The translations under genes and the position numbers were made by a program. The notes beneath the pieces were generated by a model that saw only the letters and a program-made list of their open reading frames with translations, ran no database searches and had not been told where the DNA came from. 64,000 nucleotides of DNA, taken from Seriola aureovittata. Its lineage: Eukaryota > Chordata > Actinopteri > Carangiformes > Carangidae. The stretch is from contig NC_079386.1 in the NCBI RefSeq assembly GCF_021018895.1, forward strand, positions 2,895,835 through 2,959,834, written 5' to 3'. Of the stretch, positions 44,842-56,365 are shown piece after piece (the stretch's first letter is position 1; every line of letters begins with the position of its first letter).

Positions 44842-47486
44842 CAGGATAAGCAGTTAATGGACTAATGCAGGAGATTAATCTACACTAACATACTGTAGTT
44901 CTGCACTTGTTTTCTATGCTTCCAGCTGCATTGCTACATTGGCGCAAAAATCAGGGTCAGGGATTGTTTTGTTTATTCAGTACAACAAGGCCAAATCACC
45001 TAGAAAGCATCCATCCAGAGTATTTCTATGAGGGGACTAGGGGTTAAAATCACTTATCAGTTTGCTCGTTCACTTCAAAGGTTCATAATCGCTGAATTAC
45101 TAAGAGCCAGGGTCACAGGTTGCCATTTGACCTATGGATCAGTTGCCAAACATCAGGAGGGAGACAGAGGAGAGAGAGAGGAGGAGGAAGGCGAAACGGC
45201 GTGCAACCAGTGCTGAGCTGTGAGTCGTCAGCACGTGGTTTGGCAATAGACCAGAGAAAGTCCAGTCAAGTTGAAGGGGGGGTGACCAACGGCACTTAGT
45301 GTATGTTGTGGCCTGTTGGTAGCTGGCAGAGCTGTAAGTCTCAGTGGTGATTAATTCCCCTAGATGTAACAAGAAAGCATTTCTGCAGCGCTACGTGTGC
45401 CCTGTCATATAAACGCTCATGTCCCAGTTCAAACATGCTTCGGTGAGTACACCAGGAGGCAACAGCACAATGTTAGGGCACGACTTCTGACTGCTTTCAG
45501 TTCAGTCTGATACTGGTTAAAAAAAATTTGTTGACTCCAGTACTACATTGTTGTATTGGCTAGACAAAGCTAGTGATAGATTGTCTCAACAGCCATGAAT
45601 ACATCATTTTTCCACTTCCCCCCCAGTAATTAAAGAAATATCCCCGTGGTTTATAGCCCTGGTTGGGAGTCACTGTTTTACCTCATGTCTGGGATGATGA
45701 TCACATTTTCAGTCAACAGCAAGGAGAGCTTCAAGGCTAAACGCTACTGATGCAGTTGGTGATACCAATGATTCATTGTATATTCATATAAATGCTTGCA
45801 GGAGAACATTTCTCAGAAGGGGTCAAAAGAGATATTATATATATGTAAGGTGCAGATGTTAATTTATACTGTGTATAGTTAACTTACTAAAAAAAATATG
45901 TACAGTGTTTATACAGTTATTTATTTACATATTTATGTTAACACAATTATTATTTAAAAGTTTAAATATTTAAACATGCATCTTTAAAGAATTAAGTAAC
46001 CTCCTGAATCCATCTCTGTAGTTTTCCTTTTATTTACCTCAGTCCAAGTCCTTCTAGCCTCTGATTGGTTAGTTTAGCGGCATGTGACTTTGAGACAGGA
46101 AGTGTTGGGGTTGTGAAAACTGCTGCTTGGAAAGTTAAGCCGTCTCCATCCAGCTGTTTCATTTATTAAAAGTGATCCAAACCACCACAACGTTACACAA
46201 AGTTAGCACATTTCCCACATGTACAGCTACTAACTGTCATGTTTTATATGCGGATTGTGATTGAAAGACTGAATCCACTGTTACGTGACACAATAAGAAC
46301 CGAGAGCAGAGATGTCCTGCTGTAATCTCTGCTGTTCCACTCTCATACTCTGGATTGGATCTGAGCTTGAACATGTATGGATGGATTTGGCAGTGCTCAC
46401 AAGCTGCAGGTGCGCTGCCTCTTAACAGGGTGTTCAGCCAATCAGAGGAAAGTGGGCCCAAGCTAATATTGCCTGTTTCAGTCAGAGGGGCTCCATTACA
46501 GGCAGGAGGAGATAAATAAACACTCTTTTTGAACTGTGAATAATGCATAGCGAGTCCTAGAATAGAAATACAGAGCTGTGAATGAGCATAAGTCTCTTTT
46601 AACACTCGACAACAAGAAAATAGACTTGTGCAAACACTCTCCTTGCCGACAGCCCTCTGGAGACCACCATTAAAGGAAATTGCTGAGGGAGAGCACGCTT
46701 AGCCTCCAGTCTCCAAGTTTATTTGCGACTCTATTGGTGTTGAAGTGTGTCAAGGGTCCTTGGGAGACCTCTCCCGCAAAGGGTCTTGAGCGGATCTTTA
46801 ATGGAGCCCTCAATGAAGCCATGGAGAGAGACAAAGAGAGGATGACATTGTCTCCATCTGAAGACTCACCTCTCCCTCTAATTGCCTCTAGTCCTATTGA
46901 TTACCCAAGGCCCCTCACACCTGTTCCGTGTGATCCCTTCACACTGTGTGTAATCCCCTCACAGGGATCACAGACCCGCTCGTCTGCTGTTTTCTGATGT
47001 GATTAGCGCTATTGATCAAAGTGCATTCACGTATGTGTGTGTTTGTATGAGTGTGGGGGCACGATCACTCACGATTTCAACACCAAAAAGAAAGAGGTAA
47101 ACACATGGCTGCATACTGATATTTAGTTAGATTGATCAAAGTGTTTGATGATCATAAACCTACCATACACCGCTTTTAATAAAAGAACACACAACTGCTC
47201 CTGCCACACCAACAATAGCACACACAAGACGCCCACACACACCGGTTCCAGCAAGCAGCGCTGAACCTGAGCCTCCATCGTGCCCGTTCTACCCGGCCCG
47301 GAGGTGTGTTTAAGCAGCAGCTTGATCCCCAGCTCATATTACCAGACATCTTAATGTCACAACACACACTTCCAACCCCTGCCCTCTCTCCCTATCTGTC
47401 TCTCTTTCTGTCCCGAAGGGAAATTAGGATGACTCCATTCCCATGCAATTAAATGCTCTCATGCTGTCTGGCCCTCACACTATTCT

Positions 47487-47561
<75 letters not shown>

Positions 47562-48199
47562 GAAGCAGAGAGGGAGAGAAAAGTGACTACATCAAATCTC
47601 CTTCTATCTCTTGATCGATCGGAAGAACCCTGGACCCCGGTGATAACGCCTGCCAAATTAGACAGGCTGCCACAGTCGGCAGTCCACTCGTATCTCAGCT
47701 TGAGTCACCTACTGTACCTCTTGGCTCTCACTTCACCTTACCTGCAGTGGCAGTACAGCCTGTCGGGAGCACCGGGCCTGGGTCGAACACTCAACTTGAC
47801 CAGTGATCATATAATAAGCAGGTATGAGGTGGCGAACCTTAAGCATGACTCTCACTTTCCAACTTACGTGCAAATGCTCAAAATAAAAATAATAATATTT
47901 ATAGTTGAATATATTTTTTTCCGATTTGTTTGTATTATTTTTTATAATGTGGAAACATTTCCTCCCGGATGAACATAGTGGCAAAATTTATAATTAGTCT
48001 GTTAGCCCGTTAGCCCATAAAATTAGCAGTCTGGTGGTTTGTGTGAAGGAGGTGGCCTGGGATGAAGAATTACTGCTTCAGTCCACGCCTGGCTGCCTGC
48101 TTCTGGAGCTGCCCGCGGATCGAAGAACTGGAACGTGGGTAGAAATAGTGACTGGCCGAAGGGTGTATGTGGAACAGAAATGCCCTGAAGAGCTTCTCT
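44842..48199. other. Non-coding stretch
   Basis: No gene. 45960-46600 has mixed features of a dispersed repeat (gttcagccaatcagaggaaa). The 105-codon plus-strand frame at 46680-46997 is unrecognised. (GT)35 lies at 47485-47558. 48034-48199 is an open frame of unknown origin preceding the L1-like end. Confidence 0.5.
47485..47558 (+). repeat. (GT)35 microsatellite
   Basis: About 70 bp of nearly pure GT. A 161-codon frame starting in it encodes Val-Cys repeats followed by unrecognised sequence. Confidence 0.95.
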
Positions 48200-48452
48200 G
48201 TGAGACTTGCAAGTCCTACAGGAGAGGAGGAAGCGCTGGGGACTGTGTGGGAGCCAGGATGTCAATCATTGGCATATATTTTGGGAATGTCCAGTAATAA
48301 GACATTTCTGGACAGAGATGCACAAAATATTGGAAGGCATATTTAATAGGTTTACTAGGTTATGGTCAAAATGGGTTTCCTATGTATGACAGCCACAGCC
48401 ACATTTTATGGAGTTAACAAATGAATTGCCCCATGGTTGTTTGTCTGGTGGT

Positions 48453-48510
<58 letters not shown>

Positions 48511-48670
48511 CACACACAATCTGTCTTCCTTCTTGAAATCTATGTAACTTACTGGATTGTCTCCCAACATGTTACTATACACCTGGGTTAATATACATCC
48601 CTTTTTCAGATTGTAACCTAGTTATGGGAAATTCTGTTGGATACATATCGTTTAATAAAACAGGAAAAAG
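48200..48670 (+). mobile_element. L1-like LINE ORF2 C-terminus and 3' end remnant
   Basis: One frame reads WGLCGSQDVN, then HWHIFWECPVIRHFW and EMHKILEGIFN. This is the C-terminal cysteine/histidine motif region (C-x-H-x-H-x-C-P) typical of fish L1-type ORF2 proteins. After it comes an AT-rich 3' untranslated stretch interrupted by a (TA)n tract, ending near ttaataaaacaggaaaaa. It is heavily 5'-truncated. Sequence before about 48200 is not clearly part of it. Confidence 0.7.
48452..48519. repeat. Palindromic (TG)n(TA)n(CA)n tract
   Basis: ttgtgtgtgtgtatata, a (TA)n core and tatatacacacacaa form a nearly perfect 68-bp palindrome within the L1-like 3' end. Confidence 0.9.
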
Positions 48671-50765
48671 GTTGTGGGGAAAGGCCATGATGTTCATTTG
48701 CTGCTGACCTCTACTTTGTAACTGCAAGGCTATTTCTCTGTAAGTGGTGAAATGCTCTCAACAATCCACGAAAAAAAAAAAAAAAGTCAAGTCTATCATG
48801 GTTGTGATGAGCGTTTGATCATCTGCTCCTTCATCTGCTTTATCTATAGAGTTTCTCATGATAATAAGGGAGAGAATGACATTCGGTTCATCAGACATTT
48901 CCTTAATGTTAACGCTCCAAAGAAAGCAGTCGATCTGAGCCGATCACACAGACCTTGAGTAATTTAATTAGCGCATGTAGAACTTCTGCGGAAAGAGAGA
49001 CCACAGCTTTACAACAAATAAATCAACTCAAACTACATTCCTATTGTCTTCTGCCTGCTGCTTATTCTGTAAAACTGGACTCATCGCCAGCTGTGGTCCT
49101 GAAAACACTCTGCTGCTCTGCTCCTATGTATTGCTCCCTCACCCTTGAGGCACAACAGCACAGCCACGGCCCGCCACCAGGAATTTTCCCATGCCTCCCA
49201 ATTAGCCACTCCATGCCCGACACACACCAGAATTCATTATTTTCCTGGGTTCTTCAATGGCCTTGGCTCCATCCCTCCTCCGCCACGTGCAGTGCAAATC
49301 AGTTCACTACTTTTTTTTTTTTTGCAGAATCCTGCTGACAAATAAACGACAGTCATGGGTGAACATGTCTGAACACGCTCCTTAAAATCTCGAGTGCGAG
49401 TCGTGTCTCATGTCTTCTGAGGACGAGTTTCAAGTCACTGTGTGTGCGGCGAGTAGCAAACTCGACTCGCCGTCTCTGATGTGGAGCCAAAAATTTGTGC
49501 AAAAATACCAAATGATTAGAAAGATCAGTTGCACCATCACATCACAAAAATGAAACCCATAATGCATTTCTACCAAAGAATGGAGTCAGTAATTACACAA
49601 ACATTAGCTGTTATGATTAAAGCCTCCGGATGTCAAATCTATATGTGATTACAGTATCGTTCAAATGATGTTGGTGATGGAGGAGGTGGAGGTTATGGTT
49701 TTTGTTTTGAGATAATTCAGTGTCTGTGTTGCTTTCAGACCATTCATTCATTCTGCGTCTCTGTGTCGGAGCCAGGGCAGATATCCTGTCACAGTTTCTC
49801 TTTCAACCCAGTCGTTATTCATTCATTGTGGAGTTGAAGTTAATTTTGGCGTCTGCAGCACACGGTTTGTGAACTCTAACGTTTACCGCCACTGCAGGAA
49901 GTAGTGCAGTAGTGCAGTGGAAGGTATACGCAGGTATACGGCGTATACTCATTTCTAAATACCGTCTGATGCACGTCATTCAGTAGTGTACTGCAAGGCC
50001 CTACTACGAGTAGTGGGGGGTCATGTCACTGCTTCCTGGGAGAAAAAACATATTGCCTGCCCCCTACCTGCTCTGTTGGTTTACCAGATCCATATGAGGT
50101 TCAGTTGACATTGAGGTCATACTTAGTTCAACAGATTATGAACCTATACCGATTTCTAGAAATGCTCTGGGCCTAAATGTACAATGTGTATTTTATTTTG
50201 AAAATCAGCTGTGTCATTCTGAATGTTCATTAAAAATAAACTAATCTCTGATTGAAATGTTTGCCTCATATATGGATATATTTCTTATTCATGCATCAGG
50301 CTGGTGTAGAACCGGCACCACTAGCAAACTGTATCTTTACATACTATCTGCTACAAATCAGCTGTTCCAAGAGACGACCGGCCCATAGAAGACAAGTGAG
50401 AGAATAGTTGTCCAATTTTCATGTGTGGACTAAAGAATAAGGAATACTTCCCTCAAAATACATAATTATGTAGCTGTCTCACCAGAACCATAGTGTAGTC
50501 GCCATGCACAGATAATAATTTAAAGAACAGGAGGGCGTCTTTAGTTTAAGTGGATCATATTCTCAAATCACACACTAGATATCCTGTAATTCCAGCCCAG
50601 CCTGTCTGTGTAAATATTCATTCAGACATCCAGCACGGACTTTGAGCAACACACTGGAGAAAAGCTTTTTTACTTCCCACTGAAATTGGCAGTTTTCAGA
50701 GGAGAGAATGTGCCGTCCATCTCAGCAGGTCCACAGACGGCACAATCATTCCCACAATCAATACG
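48671..50765. other. Non-coding stretch downstream of the sorcs2 exon
   Basis: No second sorcs2 exon seen. Short poly(A)/poly(T) runs at about 48770 and 49310. 49920-50030 has repeated gtatac words (gcaggtatacggcgtatact). Confidence 0.6.
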
Positions 50766-50774
50766 TCCTCCTAC
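50766..50774 (-). other. Splice donor of the sorcs2 exon
   Basis: On the minus strand the exon's last codon AAG is followed by gtaggagga. This is an acceptable though not ideal donor (gtagga rather than gtaagt). It sets the exon end at 50775 and keeps the frame at a codon boundary. Confidence 0.75.
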
Positions 50775-50874
50775 CTTCTTCTTGTTGGTCGGGCAGATGT
50801 AGAAACTGGTCACTACGATGGTCGTCCCCGGCATCAGATTGAGTTTGGTGTAGGTGGTGCCGTAGTCAGTAGAT
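50775..50874 (-). CDS. sorcs2: Internal exon of sorcs2, VPS10-domain receptor (partial gene)
   Basis: Read on the minus strand, this 100-bp block carries one base completing a split codon, then 33 stop-free codons. It begins STDYGTTYTKL, an Asp-box/BNR turn (S-x-D-x-G-x-x-Y) typical of the ten-bladed VPS10 beta-propeller, and ends FYICPTNKKK. Known of the family: SorCS receptors are type I membrane proteins that bind neurotrophin pro-forms and sort cargo in neurons. The Y-T-K-L and F-Y-I-C-P-T-N-K spellings fit SorCS2 better, as I remember the family, than SorCS1/3, which read more like Y-E-K-L and L-Y-V. The acceptor has a pyrimidine-rich tract ending tttcag; the donor is AAG|gtagga. The exon enters after codon position 2 and leaves at a codon boundary. 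Family position suggests about the third exon (inferred). No other sorcs2 exon was recognised. The VPS10/SorCS call is strong; the paralogue call is good but rests on 33 residues. Confidence 0.87.
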
Positions 50875-50908
50875 CTGAAACGCAGACAGAAACAAGAATA
50901 AGAGGGGA
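50875..50908 (-). other. Splice acceptor and polypyrimidine tract of the sorcs2 exon
   Basis: Read on the minus strand, the 30 or so bases before the exon are rich in C and T (cccctcttattcttg, then tttctgtctgcg) and end in tttcag directly before the first exon base. This is a strong vertebrate 3' splice site and fixes the exon start at 50874. Confidence 0.8.
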
Positions 50909-50934
50909 CAAAGTCTCACAGTAGAACAGTGTTC

Positions 50935-51125
50935 GATTCCCATGTGAAACTAGCAGTTTATATTGTAACCATGACAACAAAGACCATGTAATGTTGAGGA
51001 AGTACTTATGATCTTTTCCTAAACCTAACCAAACCGTGGCCGTTATTATAGTATCCATGACAACAAAGGTTGGTACGCCGCTCTCGGTACGATCCACGTG
51101 TTTATTATTGTAACCGTGACATATT
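50935..51125. repeat. Probable interspersed repeat next to the sorcs2 exon
   Basis: This stretch has the nearly repeated words gtaaccatgacaacaaagac and tatccatgacaacaaaggtt plus ttcctaaacctaaccaaacc, a phrase frequent in fish repeats. It starts about 60 bp upstream of the exon's splice acceptor on the gene strand, so it has inserted close to, but outside, the splice signals. Confidence 0.45.
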
Positions 51126-54100
51126 TATAGTAACAGGAGACGCTCAGTTCATTAGATTAGAACTATTGTTCTCCTGCAGATTGAAAAAAGCAGCATCTCC
51201 ATGAAGAACCTTGGAAAAAGGGAAACTTTCTCTCAACCCTCCGTGCACCATATTACCGCTCTGTGTTCTGCTTTCTGAGCTCAGTGACAAATCAGAATTG
51301 GCTGGACAACCTTCATCGCCACGACGATGCAAAAACAGCCCCGGGGCAGCAATTAAGTAATGGCCAGTCCCCAAATCTCTCAGGTTTAAGAGCAGGTATG
51401 GAGCACTGTGTGTGTTTGAGATTGATAGCTAGCTGCTAGGATTGTTTCTCCAGTCCGGTTTAGTCACACCCAGCGAGCAGAGTGAAGGTGATTGCTTGTG
51501 ACAGGTTTTGAAAAACAGCACAGGTTTCAGCTCAGCGAGGCTGAAGTGAGGTGACCGCTTATGTATAATTAATGCCTCAAACTCCTGTCAGGAGCATAGA
51601 GGGGAAACATTCTCCTCAACCAAATAATGCAGGCGAGGGAGATTAAAGCAGCAAATACTGATTATGACAGATTAAGAAACTGAATTTATCTGAGGAGTAA
51701 GTAGAGGTTACAGAATGCAAATGTAACATACTGCATATTTGCATTTGCCGTTTCTGGTGTGTAGCTTCTGACAGCTTTCTGGGGCTAATTTGGAAAAGTA
51801 GTCCAAAGGCACAGAGGAAAAGAAATGCTGCAGCATTTAGCCGAGGGCTGAGGGTTCAACAGGAGGGAGCCGGAAAGGAGAGGCCTTGATGAAAGACAAT
51901 GATGAGCTAGCACGTCAGCCTGGTTAAGGATGAGAGGATTTACTCCTTCGCGCAGTGGGACATCAACCACTAATGGACACACACCCAATGAAACACATAC
52001 CCACCCCGAAGCCCTGCCAAGCCGTTCAGCAATCAGCTCTCCCAGAGTGCTCTGATGCAGCTGGAGAAAATGGAGTGGCATAGCAGGGGTGAGCTATTTC
52101 TCTGCGGTGAGCTGGCAAGTGTTTTCATCTTCCTCGCCGGCCTGTGTGCGGTGTTTAACCCAGGATCACTTGGAGGACGTGGACAGATCTAGCGCTGATG
52201 GCTGTGTTAGCAGCCAGAGCTCAGTGCTTATCTCAGAGACTCACTTGTGGATAGAGTGAGGGCCCGCTAGGCCTGCTGTGCAGAGGCCCACTGAGAGGCT
52301 GGATCATCTGGGTGTAAGTGGAGGAACCACACAGAGCGCTGAGCTCAGATCTGCTCCTAATGAGTGAGTGATGATAATAAACAAAGCAAATTTAGAACCG
52401 TCCATCTGCCTTTTTTTTCCTTTTTGACAACAATAGTAACTTAATGTATTCTAAACATTATAATATTATACAATCCTCACTGCTGACCATTTTTCCAAGC
52501 AGCATACCAGAAGTTTGCATATTGATTTCCCTTCCGTTCAGGCAGCCATTGTTTTCAGAATCTATACAAGATTCAAAACTCATCCTGGATTCACCTGCTT
52601 ATGTTGAATTCAGACATATCAAACATGAGGACTGTAACCAACCACCACTTTATTGCAAGAAACTATCAGATTTAAATGATATATTCCAAGATGTTATGAT
52701 GTCCAAAGTCTCTGGGGCTTCAGTGCTGGTAAAACCCACTGTTTAGCTCTCCAGCCAATCACAAAATTGCCTAATTCGGGGCTGCAGCTCACTCTTTCAT
52801 CCCTGACCGCGGTGTAGCCGCGGTGCTTCCGGTTGAACAGCACCGTGCTGGACAGGTGACAGGTGTGTCTACAGTGTCTGTGCTCTGAAAGACCTCAAAA
52901 GCCTGATGTTAGCGGGTCTTAGCAGGTTTTTTAACCAGTGGAAAAGGGGCTTTAGAGTCAGTGGGAATTTTCTCTGGTTTGCCGCTATAAGCAGTGGTTA
53001 GTGCAGCTTTGACTGTATCATTCTGACTCATAACAGAATGACAGAACTGGTAAAAATCTATAATTGATTGATGTGATATGAAAATATACTAAAGACTGAT
53101 TTTGCTGAATGATAAATCATCAAAAAATTACATCATCATTCCCCGTGTGTTCCTTGGAACAAACATCTCTGTTTGACACGGAGCTCTCTATTACATATTC
53201 ATAGTCTTTCATTAGCAGGACTTAATGATCGGTGGGACCGGGCCTCTTGCCCAGAAACACATCTCAACATATAGATGCTGACTGTACACATCTCTCTGTC
53301 CTCATTACCCTCACCACCAAGGGCCTGTTACCATGGAGGCTCCTTCCCTCCATCCATCTGGTGTTAAAGACCCAGGGTGTCAACAGATGGAAATGACTAG
53401 GTGGTTATACGTGTCAGCTTTGTTAAAGCATTCAGACATATGAACAAATTATATCAGTGAGATTTGTGTCGGAAATTTGCGAAAAAACTGGGGCAGTCTT
53501 CTCTTGTTCGTGCAGAACCAACAACTATACATGTTACTTGCTGAGTATCCGCATCTGCTGGACACAGGATTTTGTGGTTGCTCATGTGAAAATCATTAAA
53601 AAAAACAGCAGCTGAAAAATGTTACAAAAGCAGGGGAGAGGAGTCAGGGGGCAATGGAAAGACGTTATGCCACTAATAAGGCTAATTTGGGGTTTGGGTG
53701 GGGGTTGTTGTAGAAAATCAGCTGCCCCAGCGCCTTATATGGCAAGAATAATGATGTTGAGTTAATAAGAGAGCTCATTTTGCCATCCAGACCTTTGGAT
53801 TAATAGACTGGTAGGGAGCTATTGTAGATTAATGAGGAATAATTACTTTGAAACAGAGTGGGGAGCAGATGAGACGATGAGATGGCAGAGAACAGAGAAG
53901 ATGGGGGAGGAAAAAAAGGAACTAAAATTTTATCTATTGCTCTAAATGCAGCCCTCAATCCTGGTAAAATGACATTCAGGCAGGAAAGTGGGGCATCAGG
54001 ACACAGACAAACACACTGTTACTGCTTATATTACCCTTCATTTCTCTACTGAGATGTGTCACAGTGTCGTTCACTTCAGACGATATGTCCTCAAACATCA

Positions 54101-56189
54101 CAATCAAGATATGCTTGAATAAACATCCTGTTCGCCTTAACAAAGCTGCCACGGACACAAGTGATTTGTTAGAGGCCGTACAGTTGAAATAATAACATTG
54201 GAAGAACATAAACCACTAGAATACTGGGTTATAAAAGAGGAGGAATAACAAGAGACAGAAAAGGGGAGAGAAAGGTGGACAGGAGAGTGGATGTGACGAG
54301 ACAGACAACTGCGGGTGAAATTGTATTTTCCTTGATGCGCTTGAGAAAACAGAGAAATGTGGAAGCACTTTACGGCGGGCGACAGGTGCTGATTCAGATT
54401 TAATGTCCTAATATGTCAAGGTTGCTCCCAGCGGCTGACGTCTCGGGGAAGACAAATCGGGAGTGTCAAGCCGACGTGTGATGAGACAGAACACAAAAAA
54501 AAAAATGTAGAGAAGAGGGGGAAATAAGAGCGGATACGAGGAAACTCGTCTCTAATGAATTTATGAAAATCCAGCCGCAGATCTTCAACGTGTTAGCTGG
54601 TGATGGATTGTGACTGACATGTGCAGAGACCTTTAGAGAGGAAGGTGCTCAAAGTTAAACAGGGGTATGTAAAAAAAAAAAAAAGGCAAAGGCCTGGGGT
54701 GCTGGTCAACGGACACCATTGAGGCCTGAGGGCCTCAACAGTGGGACTGGAGCAGCACTTGTCAATGGATAATAATGGAGGTTGTGAGTTGTACTATTGG
54801 ATTGAATAAAGGGAAAGAGTAACTTTATCATGAAAACAATTGTTGTATTGTACATTTATAACTTTTGAATCTGTGTAGTTGCTTGAGGTGAGGGACCTGG
54901 ACCTTCACTTTAGTGTGAACTGGTAGATTGAGTTGTTACATCATTGCAAGAAACAGATATTGCTGTTTAACATTTGAATCAGTTTAACTGTTATTGCTGT
55001 TAGCTTTTTCTAAGTAATTTAAAGTGAGGATTCCCTCGCCCCGTTGTGTTAAGTCTATAAGCTTCTGTGTGCCAGTAGCCTGTGTGTGACTAAGTCAGGT
55101 CCAGAGATGAAGGTCAAGACTCAGAAATTAACATTTCCCTCACAGTAAAAGTGTCCTTCCAGCTTAAAGTATTTTCCAGCAATTTCTAACAACTGTTGCA
55201 ATTATAGAAGGGAGCTGTCGTTAGTGTTTTGGTATCGTTAGGACAGGTCAGTAAGGGTGCTAGTGAAAAGGTAGAGAGGGAGACTTTGGGAAGCGGCAGG
55301 AAGAATCCCCTTCACCCCGGCATATATTTCTTTCCGATTAAAAACCTTGTCAGGCAGACAAGCTCATCTTCAGCACTTTGAAGTGAGGGCTGAGCAGCGC
55401 TCCTGCACTGGCTAACAATTTACAGCATAACCTGTTGAATTATAGCAACCTGTACGGAATCTTACAACAAACCACATCATTGATTATCACCTATCAAACA
55501 TCAAAGAGTAGCATCAATCTGACCGATGAGTGGATGGGACTGGATGTTACTTTACTGCCAGGAGTTTGCTCCACAGCCACAGCGCTGGTCCAGAATCTGT
55601 CCTGCTTCGTCTACAGCTATAATTAGTTAAATAAATACTTTCCACTCTGAGCAGGGCAGGAAACTAAACCGCACAGATAGCCTGTTAAAACCTGCTCATG
55701 CTTGTTCTACTGTGTCGTTAGTTGTCTCCGAACGTCTGCTCGTACTGTGGAAAGTGCAAATACACAACGTTCTCACTTGCTCTTGTAAAATACAGCAAAA
55801 CAGTGCACACATTAAACTGTTGCAAACCCAGTTTTCCTGCCAGGTAGAGCTCCTCCTTCTGAGAGGGAAATGAAATGCTAATATGTCTCCTGTTGAGTAT
55901 CTGTCCCGGGTCGCAGCTGCACCTCCGTTAGGGCACATCACGGATGACCTCAGGTGAAAGCTCATCATGTGATGTAAATTGACAGCAGCCAGGCCTTAGC
56001 ATTTATTTTCAATTTAAATTAAATTTATTATCAATTGTTAAAAGCATTGAATAATGGCCACAAGTGTTTTTATAGAACATTATGATGTCAAAGTGAAGTT
56101 GAACTTTAACCTTTTAGATATAAAACATTATCACTTAATTTTGTCCTTATGCAAATTTGAGTTAAATTGTGTCATAATTAGTGTCTGAA
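51126..56189. other. Long non-coding stretch upstream of the sorcs2 exon
   Basis: 5 kb without a recognised exon. A 100-codon plus-strand frame at 52444-52746 has no family resemblance. Short poly(A) runs at about 54490 and 54670. Otherwise nothing. Confidence 0.55.
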
Positions 56190-56365
56190 TTTGTGAGTTA
56201 TGGCTAAAAAACGTGTTTTGTGAGGTCCCAGAGTGCCAGAAGTAGAGGGAACGTGAGATCACTGTGACCTTGAACTTTGACCTTTGACCACCAAAATCTA
56301 ATCAGTGTGATATGAGGACGTTCCGTCAAGGTGTTACTGATATATCACGTACAAGTGCCGACAAC
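56190..56365 (+). repeat. Dispersed repeat family B, copy 3 (short)
   Basis: It holds gttttgtgaggtcccagagt, gtgaccttgaactttgacct, ttgaccaccaaaatctaatc and gtcaaggtgttactgatata. Both the usual head and the GC-rich end are missing and the centre is deleted. Confidence 0.7.

Larger units (their letters stand above)
1..50774 (-). other. Probable sorcs2 intron downstream of the exon (runs off the window)
   Basis: Inferred, not seen directly. This is the sequence 3' of the single sorcs2 exon on its strand, with no further recognisable VPS10 coding. The next expected exon, carrying another D-E-G-A-T type Asp-box, was looked for by eye on the minus strand and not found. Vertebrate SORCS genes are known for very long early introns. 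The content is microsatellites and transposon remnants listed separately. A short exon under about 25 codons could be missed by eye. Confidence 0.6.

Noticed and set aside
46680..46997. 105-codon plus-strand frame with a fairly balanced composition
   Set aside because: No known motif, no splice or promoter context; cannot be supported as a gene without homology data.
47487..47972. 161-codon plus-strand frame
   Set aside because: It begins as Val-Cys repeats translated from a GT microsatellite; the rest has no recognisable family.
50834..51097. 87-codon minus-strand frame overlapping the sorcs2 exon
   Set aside because: It is in a different reading frame from the exon (it reads LLTTAPPTPNSI where the true frame reads STDYGTTYTKLNL) and runs through the intron and a dispersed repeat.
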